The notes under the pieces: model-generated
Database searches by the model: none
Told to the model about the DNA's origin: nothing
The model's input: only the letters and a program-made list of their open reading frames with translations
NCBI GenBank assembly: GCA_964412375.1
Contig: CAYPOD010000012.1
Location: 31,864-95,863, forward strand
DNA from: CADEDV01 sp964412375
Lineage (GTDB): Bacteria > Bacteroidota > Bacteroidia > Chitinophagales > Chitinophagaceae
Direction of reading: 5' to 3'
Length of the DNA stretch: 64,000 nt
Shown here: in pieces, positions 16,043 to 23,585 of the stretch
Numbering within the stretch: the first letter of the stretch is position 1
How the letters are laid out: every line of letters begins with the position of its first letter
Position numbers and translations under genes: made by a program

Positions 16043-17074
16043 ATGCTTCAAAAATTCATCATTTTTCTTTTTTTACTGGTAATACGGCAAACCGGCTCTG
16101 CACAACAGGCGAATGTCGAAATTCTCACCTCCGGCCACAACAGCAGCCTGCGTGGCTTATCGGTTGTAAACGATAATGTGATCTGGGTTAGCGGCAGCAA
16201 TGGCACCGTTGGTAAAAGCAGCAATGCCGGCAAAAACTGGAAGTGGATCATAGTGCAAGGTTATGAAGGAAGAGATTTCAGGGATATAGAAGCATTTGAT
16301 GCCAACACTGCTGTTGTCATCGCCGTTGGAGAACCTGCCTGTATCCTGCGAACAAATGACGGAGGAGAGACCTGGAAAACAGTATATGAAAATAAAACAC
16401 CGGGAATGTTTTTAGATGCGATGGATTTTGCCACTCCTCTTTACGGTATTGTAGTTGGCGACCCTATCAGCAACAGGATATTTTTGGCAGAAACAACTGA
16501 CGGCGGCAACACCTGGACAGAATGGCCCCTGGATAAAAGACCGGTAGCGGATTCAGGCGAAGCATTTTTTGCAGCGAGTGGCAGCAATATCCGGCTTTTC
16601 AAAAACAAAGATTATTTCCTTGCCAGCGGCGGCAACCGGTCAAGATTATTTACGGCATCAACTGTTTCGGTTTTGCCATTACTACAGGGAAAAGAAAGTA
16701 CAGGGGCTAATGCTATAGATATTTTTGATGATGGTATTCCCAACAAACCCGGCAAAAGGATGATTGTGGTGGGTGGCGATTTCAACGATCCCGCATCAGT
16801 AGAAAAAAATTGTTTTATCAGTAAAAACAGGGGTAAAACATGGAAGGCCCCGGAAAAAGGCCCGCACGGTTATCGCAGTTCGGTGGAATATCTATCAAAA
16901 GAGCAACTACTGAGTTGTGGTCTGAACGGTGTGGACTATTCACAGAACAATGGCCGCACCTGGAAGTGGATCAGCAAGGAAGGTTTTCATGTTTGCCGGA
17001 TTGCCCGCACCGGAACAGCAATATTTTTAGCCGGTCCTAACGGTAAGATCGGTAAAATCGTATGGAGTAAATAA
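16043..17074 (+). CDS. Exported YCF48/Asp-box beta-propeller protein
   Basis: This 343-residue protein has a signal peptide (residues 1-20, ending G-S-A-Q) and at least five Asp-box motifs of the form [S/T]-x-[D/N]-x-G-x-T-W: S-N-A-G-K-N-W, T-N-D-G-G-E-T-W, T-T-D-G-G-N-T-W, S-K-N-R-G-K-T-W and S-Q-N-N-G-R-T-W. These mark a beta-propeller related to YCF48/Hcf136 and sialidase-like repeats. Such proteins assist assembly of other proteins or bind glycans; no catalytic residues are evident. It lies between two phosphoesterase genes, 13 bp after the first. Confidence 0.85.
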   Translation: MLQKFIIFLFLLVIRQTGSAQQANVEILTSGHNSSLRGLSVVNDNVIWVSGSNGTVGKSSNAGKNWKWIIVQGYEGRDFRDIEAFDANTAVVIAVGEPACILRTNDGGETWKTVYENKTPGMFLDAMDFATPLYGIVVGDPISNRIFLAETTDGGNTWTEWPLDKRPVADSGEAFFAASGSNIRLFKNKDYFLASGGNRSRLFTASTVSVLPLLQGKESTGANAIDIFDDGIPNKPGKRMIVVGGDFNDPASVEKNCFISKNRGKTWKAPEKGPHGYRSSVEYLSKEQLLSCGLNGVDYSQNNGRTWKWISKEGFHVCRIARTGTAIFLAGPNGKIGKIVWSK

Positions 17075-17185
17075 AAAGATAATATCAGGATTAATTTGCC
17101 TGCTGGTAATCGTTTGCATGGTGAATAGTAACGCAACGGATCAATTGAATCAGCCGTCTGCATCCCGGCGCAAAACAGAATCCAC

Positions 17186-17193
17186 TACATTTG
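17186..17193 (+). promoter_or_regulatory. Candidate promoter -7 element (TACATTTG)
   Basis: This perfect TAnnTTTG match lies 18 bases upstream of the phosphatase start codon at 17212 and implies a short leader. No good TTTG partner is seen at the usual distance upstream. It supports the start at 17212 rather than 17191. Confidence 0.4.
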
Positions 17194-17211
17194 TTCAAAC
17201 ATCACTCACCT

Positions 17212-18837
17212 ATGCAAAGAATTTTCTTTTTTCTTTTTTCAGTTATCCTCACCCAGGGCATTGCAGCACAGTCATCCACATTACAACGGCCAAAATTAGT
17301 GGTTGGTATCGTTGTAGACCAGATGCGCTGGGATTTCCTGTATCGTTATTACGACCGTTATGATGAAAACGGAGGTTTTAAAAGAATGCTGAACCAGGGC
17401 TTCACCTGCGAAAACACTTTCATTCCTTATGCTCCAACCGTAACGGCCTGCGGGCACTCAGCCATATACACCGGTACTGTTCCTGCCATCAACGGCATCA
17501 CCGGTAATTACTGGTGGGATAATGAACTGCAAAGAAGTGTTTATTGCACGGAAGATAAATCGGTAAAAACAGTAGGCAGTAATTCCTCACTGGGACAAAT
17601 GAGCCCGGCCAATATGTTCACCAATACGATTTGTGATGAACTGCGGCTGGCCACAAATTTCCGGAGCAAAGTGATCGGTGTTTCTATCAAAGACCGCGGC
17701 GGCATCCTGCCGGCCGGACACAGTGCCAATGCGGCCTATTGGTATGATAATACGGTGGGCGACTGGATCAGTTCCACCTTTTATATGAATGAGCTTCCCA
17801 AATGGGTGAGGGATTTCAACAACAAAAAAATGGTGGATAAATATTATGCGGAAGGATGGAAAACACTTTATCCCATTAACACTTATGTACAAAGCACTAC
17901 CGATGAAAAACCTTACGAAGGAAAACCTTTTGGCAATGCCTTTCCTTATGTTCTGAAAAAATTTATCGGGCAAAGCTATGGCAGCATTGCCACCACCCCC
18001 ATGGGCAACAGTTTTACAGCAGAATTTGCCAAAGCCGCAATTGAAGCAGAACAGTTGGGTGCAGATGACATCACCGATTTCCTGGCTGTAAGTTTTTCAA
18101 GTCCTGATTATATCGGGCACACCTTTGGACCCAACTCCATCGAGCAGGAAGATAATTTTCTGCGGCTGGATAAATTACTCGGCGATTTTCTAGATTTTCT
18201 TGACAATAAAATCGGCAAAGGGCAATACACAGTTTTTTTGTCGGCAGATCATGGTGTCTCGCAGGTACCGGATTTTTTAAAAGAAAAAAAATTACCCGGC
18301 GGCAGGATCATGATGGGTAACCTGGTGAAACAATTAAACCTCCAATTGAAAAACTCATACGGGATTGAAACCCTGGTGGTGAGTGATGACAACTACCAGT
18401 TGCATCTCAATTACCCGGCGATTGATTCTGCCCGGCTTAATAAAGAAGAGATCATTCAGCAATGTATTGACTTTATGGCGCCGCAGCCGGGCATAGCAAG
18501 GGTGTTTGCCATCAACAAACTGATGCAAACCCCATTACCCGAAAAAATTAAAAAAATGCTGGCCAATGGCTATTATCCCCGCCGGAATGGCGAAGTGCAA
18601 TTGATCTTTCAGCCTAACTTTATGGAAGGATATGGTAATAATACCGGCACCACCCATGGTTTGTGGAACCCCTATGATGCACATATTCCCTTGCTGTGGT
18701 ATGGCTGGGGCATCAAACAGGGAAAGACGAACAGGGAAACATATATGACCGACATAGCTCCTACCCTGGCAGCATTGCTGAAGATCGAAATGCCAAACGG
18801 TTCTGTTGGCAATGTGATTGAAGAAGTATTGAAATAA
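17212..18837 (+). CDS. pafA: PafA-like alkaline phosphatase
   Basis: I chose the ATG at 17212 because it opens a signal peptide (M-Q-R-I-F-F-F-L-F-S...A-A-Q); the 541-residue product is periplasmic. It belongs to the alkaline phosphatase superfamily. The metal ligand Asp36 (V-V-D-Q-M) and nucleophile Thr78 (P-T-V-T-A-C-G-H) are visible. Asn99 and the K-x-R pair Lys160/Arg162 (S-I-K-D-R) match the residues that mark PafA-type phosphate monoesterases. Late metal ligands lie in S-A-D-H-G and G-T-T-H-G. It should release phosphate from diverse monoesters. A TACATTTG promoter element is just upstream. Confidence 0.88.
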   Translation: MQRIFFFLFSVILTQGIAAQSSTLQRPKLVVGIVVDQMRWDFLYRYYDRYDENGGFKRMLNQGFTCENTFIPYAPTVTACGHSAIYTGTVPAINGITGNYWWDNELQRSVYCTEDKSVKTVGSNSSLGQMSPANMFTNTICDELRLATNFRSKVIGVSIKDRGGILPAGHSANAAYWYDNTVGDWISSTFYMNELPKWVRDFNNKKMVDKYYAEGWKTLYPINTYVQSTTDEKPYEGKPFGNAFPYVLKKFIGQSYGSIATTPMGNSFTAEFAKAAIEAEQLGADDITDFLAVSFSSPDYIGHTFGPNSIEQEDNFLRLDKLLGDFLDFLDNKIGKGQYTVFLSADHGVSQVPDFLKEKKLPGGRIMMGNLVKQLNLQLKNSYGIETLVVSDDNYQLHLNYPAIDSARLNKEEIIQQCIDFMAPQPGIARVFAINKLMQTPLPEKIKKMLANGYYPRRNGEVQLIFQPNFMEGYGNNTGTTHGLWNPYDAHIPLLWYGWGIKQGKTNRETYMTDIAPTLAALLKIEMPNGSVGNVIEEVLK

Positions 18838-18864
18838 CTCATTGTTCAGTTTAAATCATCAGAC

Positions 18865-19899
18865 ATGAGAAAGCTCAGTTGGTTTGTTGCATTCCTGTTG
18901 TTGGTTAGCCTGCCCAGTCTAGCCCAGTTGCAGGAGATCAAAATTGACAGAACTGCCTTTTTTTTAGATGACAATCCTATAGAAATGGTATTGTCAACCG
19001 ATATCAGGAATCTTGTAAACAAAAAAGCAAAAAAAGAATTTCAGGCTGCTACAGCCACCCTTCGGTTTCCCGACAGCACAGAGATAGCGGAAGAAATAAG
19101 AATACAGACAAGAGGTGTATTTCGCCTGGCCAATTGTGATATGCCCTCATTGATGCTTCATTTTAAAAATCCTACTTCACCCCGCTTATCGCCATTGAAA
19201 AAACTAAAACTGGTTTGTGGTTGCGGCTCATCATCAGAGGAAGAACAACTGATCATTAAAGAATTTCTTACCTATAAAATATACAATCTTTTAACCCCCA
19301 TGAGTTTCCGGGTCAGACTGGTGAAAATAACTTATGAGGATTCTAAGGCAAAGAAAAAACCTTACACGCAATATGGCTTCCTGATAGAAGATGTGGATGA
19401 CATGGCTGAACGAAATAATTGTATTGAACAGGATAACCCGCCACGAGGTACAGATGCCACTGGCCGTCAGCACATGACACTGGTCGCTATTTATCAATAC
19501 ATGATTGGCAACCTTGACTGGTCTGTTCCCGGCATGCATAATATTAAACTGATCCGTCCCAAAGAACCGGAAAACGCATTGCCGCTTGCTGTGCCCTACG
19601 ATTTTGATTATTGCGGTTTGGTGAATGCCCCTTACGCAGTGCCACCGGAACAGATCGATGTAAAATCTGTTACAGAAAGAGCTTACCGCGGATTTCCCCG
19701 CAGCATGGAAGAACTGGAACCAGTGATCGAAAATTTCAAGGCCAACAAAGAAAAAACCCTGGCGATGATCAGCCAATGCCAGTGGCTTAGCAACAGGCAC
19801 AAAAAGGAAATGACCGGCTTCCTGGAAGAATTTTACAAGACCATTGACAACCGGAACAGGATCAAAAGTGTTTTTATTGACAACGCAAGAACACAATAA
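18865..19899 (+). CDS. Secreted protein with CotH-kinase-like features
   Basis: This 344-residue protein has a signal peptide (residues 1-20). Around residues 78-100 the pattern I-R-I-Q-T-R-G-V-F-R...P-S-L-M-L-H-F resembles the N-lobe of spore-coat CotH kinases. Later come Lys115 (L-K-L), Glu175 (F-L-I-E-D), G-N-L-D-W-S with Asp218, H-N-I-K-L with Asn226, and Y-D-F-D with Asp247/249. These mimic the Lys, Glu, catalytic Asp, Asn and D-F-D order of an atypical kinase. I infer a CotH-like extracytoplasmic kinase fold, but the family is usually annotated as hypothetical and similarity was judged by eye. It follows the phosphatase gene by 27 bp. Confidence 0.6.
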   Translation: MRKLSWFVAFLLLVSLPSLAQLQEIKIDRTAFFLDDNPIEMVLSTDIRNLVNKKAKKEFQAATATLRFPDSTEIAEEIRIQTRGVFRLANCDMPSLMLHFKNPTSPRLSPLKKLKLVCGCGSSSEEEQLIIKEFLTYKIYNLLTPMSFRVRLVKITYEDSKAKKKPYTQYGFLIEDVDDMAERNNCIEQDNPPRGTDATGRQHMTLVAIYQYMIGNLDWSVPGMHNIKLIRPKEPENALPLAVPYDFDYCGLVNAPYAVPPEQIDVKSVTERAYRGFPRSMEELEPVIENFKANKEKTLAMISQCQWLSNRHKKEMTGFLEEFYKTIDNRNRIKSVFIDNARTQ

Positions 19900-19919
19900 T
19901 AAATTACAATAAAAATCAA

Positions 19920-20180
19920 ATGGAATTAAAAGAACAATTTGAAAAAGCCGTGGCAGACAGTAAGAACTTATCCGAAAGACCTTCCAATGATGTTTTGCTA
20001 CAGCTCTATTCCTTGTATAAACAAGCTACGGATGGTGATGTGAAAGATGACCCGCCATCCAATCCTTTTGATTTTGTAGCCAAAGCGAAATATAATGCCT
20101 GGCAGGAACTGAAAGGGAAATCAAAAGAGGATGCGATGACTGAATATGTAGCGCTGGTGAACAAATTGCAAAGCAATTAG
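19920..20180 (+). CDS. Acyl-CoA-binding protein
   Basis: This 86-residue protein is the size of a canonical ACBP. The four-helix signature is clear: L-Q-L-Y-S-L-Y-K-Q-A-T-D-G-D near residues 26-39, then F-V-A-K-A-K-Y-N-A-W near 51-60, and L-K-G-K-S near 63-67. It binds long-chain acyl-CoA in the cytoplasm. ACBPs are common in eukaryotes but patchy in bacteria. It lies 20 bp after the CotH-like gene and overlaps the convergent glycosyltransferase gene by 4 bp, with no terminator between. Confidence 0.92.
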   Translation: MELKEQFEKAVADSKNLSERPSNDVLLQLYSLYKQATDGDVKDDPPSNPFDFVAKAKYNAWQELKGKSKEDAMTEYVALVNKLQSN

Positions 20181-21343
20181 GCTCCTTTCACTATTTCCCT
20201 GTACCAGTCTGCAAACATTTTCCCTACCACTTCATAACCATACAGGGAGCCAGTCCTGGCAGCCATCGCCTGCCTGTCTGTGACGGCCTGGTTCGTTATG
20301 ATTTTTATCATGGCAGCAGCTAATTGTGCCGGTTCTTTCAATGGCACAAAATACCCGTTCTCCCCGGCTGAGACTGTCTCATGAAATACCGGGATATCGC
20401 TGACAATAACAGGAACGCCGCAGGCATTGGCTTCGATGATAACACACCCGAATGTTTCATAGGAAGAGTAAAGTATCAATGCAACGGACCCGTTGATGAC
20501 AGCAGCCAATGTTGTTTGCGGCACTTCCTGGTGAAAACGGACTGTCCCTTCAAGGCCAAGTGAAACTGCATATTCGATCACATTTTTCTTTTGCGAGCCG
20601 AAAATTTCCAGTCTTGCTACGGGATAATTTTCCAACACGATTTTAAATGCTTGTAATATCTCAACAGGATTTTTCAGGTCATCCAGTCCGGAAATATGAA
20701 TAAACTGCGGGTGACCGGGATGCACAGGTGAAGGATAAAAAATCGCTGTGTTCACCACATTGGGAATGACCCTGCAGGGCAACTGCGAAAAATGCTGCCC
20801 GATTGCCGTGGCCAACACAGAAGAAACGGCACTGCAACCGGAAGATTGCATGACCACCTGCTTCCAGGCAGCTTTCAACAACCCGGGAAGATGATCAAAT
20901 TTTTCAGCAGCGTTGGAAAGAAAACCCGACCAATGCTCAGAAATGATATAAGGTATTTTCCATTTTCGCTTCATCCATAGGGCTGTCAGTCCTGCCTTCA
21001 TGCCTACATGCACATGCACAATATCCGGTGTGCCATTTTTGTGAATGTATTTCAATACCGCCAGTCTTGACAGTTTCCTGAATCTGGCAGCGGAACGTAG
21101 TTTATCAATCCATGTTCCGAAACGCTTAGGCAAATGGTAATAAACAATGGTTTCAGAAAAATTTCCTTCGCTGTTTTCCACCACCAGCACATCTTTTGTA
21201 ACAATTCCCTCTTCATCCCTGGCTAGATGAATCACCTGAACCTGTGCATGCAAAGCAACGGCTTCAGCATGACGTTTGATAAAATCGCCATTGAAAGGTG
21301 ATAGTTTTGTGGGATACCAGCTTGCCAGCCACAGCGCTTTCAT
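20177..21343 (-). CDS. Glycosyltransferase family 4 protein
   Basis: This 388-residue GT-B enzyme has an N-terminal acceptor domain starting M-K-A-L-W-L-A-S-W-Y-P and a C-terminal Rossmann-like domain. That domain carries the GT4 E-x7-E signature (E-T-F-G-C-V-I-I-E, about residues 296-304) followed by A-N-A-C-G-V-P-V. It likely transfers a nucleotide-activated sugar during surface polysaccharide assembly at the inner membrane. Its start is 3 bp from the stop of the flippase gene, so the two are co-transcribed. Confidence 0.9.
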   Translation of the reverse strand: MKALWLASWYPTKLSPFNGDFIKRHAEAVALHAQVQVIHLARDEEGIVTKDVLVVENSEGNFSETIVYYHLPKRFGTWIDKLRSAARFRKLSRLAVLKYIHKNGTPDIVHVHVGMKAGLTALWMKRKWKIPYIISEHWSGFLSNAAEKFDHLPGLLKAAWKQVVMQSSGCSAVSSVLATAIGQHFSQLPCRVIPNVVNTAIFYPSPVHPGHPQFIHISGLDDLKNPVEILQAFKIVLENYPVARLEIFGSQKKNVIEYAVSLGLEGTVRFHQEVPQTTLAAVINGSVALILYSSYETFGCVIIEANACGVPVIVSDIPVFHETVSAGENGYFVPLKEPAQLAAAMIKIITNQAVTDRQAMAARTGSLYGYEVVGKMFADWYREIVKGA

Positions 21344-21346
21344 GTA

Positions 21347-22663
21347 TTAAGGTTTAGGGCCGTTGCTTTTGAAAATTCCCCGGATATATTGCCAGTCCTT
21401 TTGCCGGGGTACAAACAATTTCAGCACAGCAACCCTGTTGAAGTAACAATATACAACGATGTAATAAATAGCTGTTAGGCCATAGCCGATGCTGCTGGCG
21501 ATAGCTGCTCCTTTCATTCCAGAACCGGGTATCAGCAACAAGTCCAGCGCCAGCACAGCAGATAAACAGATAAGCGAACCCACCAGGTTCACCAGCAATT
21601 TTTTTTGCCCTGCAAACCAGGCAGCCAGCAAAGTAGCGACACAAAACAAGATCACCCCGGGCAGCAACACACGAAACAGGAGAATGCTGTTATCATAAGC
21701 ATTGCCAAAAAGAAACGGGATCACCAATGAAGCCAGCAGCCAGGCCAGCAAACCAACAGCGATATTCAGCAGGTTCATGCCACGTAATAATGAATGCATT
21801 TTTTCTTCGTTGTAGCCGGCTGCTTTTCCGGCCACCACGGGAAAAATGATACCGGCCAGTACCAATGGTATCACCCAAAACAACTGGCATAGCCGCACTG
21901 CCAGTGAATACCAGCCCAACTCTTCACCGCCACGATAATGATCGAGCAGCCAGTAATCCACCCGGTAAGCCAGGAACTGGATAAGGTTAATGATAAAGCT
22001 GAGTATGGAGTAAGAAAAAAACAATTTCACATCATTGTTGCCGGGTTTTTGCAATGGCAAAACCTTTTCTGCATCACTATGATATGTGTAAGCGAGAAAA
22101 ATAGCCTGCAGAAAACTGAGGCCGGTGAATACAGCAATGAAAAAAAGCGGCTCCTGTGCATGCAACACGAAATAAAAAAGCCCAAAACAAACCAGCATAA
22201 GGCTGTTGCTAAACAACAAGGCCTTGCTGCAGCGGGTGAAAAATTGCCGTCCATGCAACAAGGCGGTATACTTTTCTGTTATCGACAAACTGATGATCAG
22301 CGTCACTCCCACCCACCAATAGCGAAGATTGGTGGTCTTCAGAAAAAGAAAATGACCGGTAAGGCTATATGCCGCTGCTTCGGCCAGCACAGCGGCCAGC
22401 AACTGGAAAAAGACGATGAACAGCAAAAAAGTGAACAACTTTTTCAGCGGCAATCTGCCTGATGCCGCATGAAAAGTGAGCCCGGCATCAGCGCCAAAAG
22501 CAGAAAGCAGGTTGAAAATACCGGCATTGGCAATCAATAAGGATAACAATCCATAACCGCTTACACCGGTGAGCCTGGAGAGCAAAATAGTGCTGACAAA
22601 AACCACGGCCACATTCAGCAGCCGGTAAATCAGATTTTCAGCCAGTAGTTTCCCCCCGATCAT
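21347..22663 (-). CDS. Polysaccharide flippase (Wzx/MATE-like oligosaccharide exporter)
   Basis: I chose the ATG at 22663 (438 residues, starting M-I-G-G-K-L-L-A-E-N). The frame is open to a TTG at 22708, but that region overlaps a TATTTTTG promoter element. The protein has about twelve to fourteen hydrophobic segments and a Wzx-like N-terminus (L-S-R-L-T-G-V-S-G-Y-G-L-L-S). It should flip lipid-linked sugar repeat units across the inner membrane. It is paired with the GT4 gene downstream and faces the FkbM methyltransferase gene divergently, forming a small surface-glycan locus. Confidence 0.88.
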   Translation of the reverse strand: MIGGKLLAENLIYRLLNVAVVFVSTILLSRLTGVSGYGLLSLLIANAGIFNLLSAFGADAGLTFHAASGRLPLKKLFTFLLFIVFFQLLAAVLAEAAAYSLTGHFLFLKTTNLRYWWVGVTLIISLSITEKYTALLHGRQFFTRCSKALLFSNSLMLVCFGLFYFVLHAQEPLFFIAVFTGLSFLQAIFLAYTYHSDAEKVLPLQKPGNNDVKLFFSYSILSFIINLIQFLAYRVDYWLLDHYRGGEELGWYSLAVRLCQLFWVIPLVLAGIIFPVVAGKAAGYNEEKMHSLLRGMNLLNIAVGLLAWLLASLVIPFLFGNAYDNSILLFRVLLPGVILFCVATLLAAWFAGQKKLLVNLVGSLICLSAVLALDLLLIPGSGMKGAAIASSIGYGLTAIYYIVVYCYFNRVAVLKLFVPRQKDWQYIRGIFKSNGPKP

Positions 22664-22705
22664 TCGTTGGCTGTTTGCAGAATTACGATTACGTTTGTCA
22701 TCATT

Positions 22706-22713
22706 CAAAAATA
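22706..22713 (-). promoter_or_regulatory. Candidate promoter -7 element (TATTTTTG) for flippase operon
   Basis: A minus-strand TAnnTTTG match lies 42 bases upstream of the flippase ATG at 22663. It coincides with the alternative TTG start at 22708, which argues against that start. No well-spaced TTTG is evident. Confidence 0.35.
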
Positions 22714-22795
22714 CAATTTATTCATCCCCTTGTATAAAATCATCAACTGGTACACACAACGGTTTTCATTTCCCCGGAGAGGCTTGAAATTCTTT

Positions 22796-23581
22796 ATGCG
22801 TTTTTTGAAAGCAACCGGGCTGATCAAAAAAACATTCCTGAAAAAACTGCATAACAGACTGCTTATAGAGGTGTGCCCTCAGGAGCATATACAGCGGCAA
22901 CTTTTCTGGTATGGTTTCTATGAAAAGGAAAGCATTCTGACCTGGGAACTTTTTATGAATAAAGACAAAGTGGTTTGTGATATTGGCGCCAATACCGGTT
23001 ACTACTCACTGGTAGCTGCTCCCTTATGCCGCCAGGTATATTCTTTTGAACCATCGGGCAGCAATCGTGAAGGACTAAAAAAAAACATTGCGTTGAATGG
23101 TTGTAAAAATATCAGTGTGCAGTCGTATGCGTTGAGTGATACTGCAGGCCAATCAGTTTTTTATGACTCAGCGAATGACAACAGTGGTATGTCAGGGTTG
23201 ACGAAACCTGGAAATTATTCCGGGATAAATGAAACTGTCAGTACTATCACCCTAGACGAATGGATGAGTAAGCATAGTGTAGGGCATGTGGATATGATCA
23301 AGGCGGATGTGGAAGGTGCAGAAATGCTTCTTTTAACCGGTATGAAAGAAACGCTGATTCAATCAAGGCCGGTAATCTTTATGGAGATCTGTAATGAACT
23401 GCTGAATAAGTTCGGACACAGGGATGCTGATATTTTTGAATTTCTAAATAATCATAACTATAGCGGCTACGAAATCCTGGAACCGGGGATATTAAAACAG
23501 GTAGTTGAACCGGTTGAGTCGGACCATCTTGTTTTTTTACCGGCAGGTTATATTTTACCTGGAAAGATCAGCATTGCATAA
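22796..23581 (+). CDS. FkbM family SAM-dependent methyltransferase
   Basis: I chose the ATG at 22796 (261 residues). The frame is open to 22667, but that extension overlaps the divergent flippase start and promoter region. Motif I is V-C-D-I-G-A-N-T-G-Y-Y-S near residues 61-72; the acidic ribose-binding position is in Y-S-F-E-P-S. The FkbM-typical M-I-K-A-D-V-E-G-A-E and F-M-E-I-C segments follow. The enzyme probably O-methylates a sugar or related hydroxyl, in line with the adjacent glycan genes. A second FkbM protein is at 55411. Confidence 0.85.
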   Translation: MRFLKATGLIKKTFLKKLHNRLLIEVCPQEHIQRQLFWYGFYEKESILTWELFMNKDKVVCDIGANTGYYSLVAAPLCRQVYSFEPSGSNREGLKKNIALNGCKNISVQSYALSDTAGQSVFYDSANDNSGMSGLTKPGNYSGINETVSTITLDEWMSKHSVGHVDMIKADVEGAEMLLLTGMKETLIQSRPVIFMEICNELLNKFGHRDADIFEFLNNHNYSGYEILEPGILKQVVEPVESDHLVFLPAGYILPGKISIA

Positions 23582-23585
23582 GCCA

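Noticed and set aside
17118..17363. 81-codon frame overlapping the start of the phosphatase gene
   Set aside because: Most of it is an out-of-frame reading of the phosphatase signal region. Only the upstream signal-like part is of interest and is listed separately.
22664..22708. TTG start for the flippase gene
   Set aside because: The ATG at 22663 gives a standard Wzx N-terminus, and a TAnnTTTG element overlaps the TTG.
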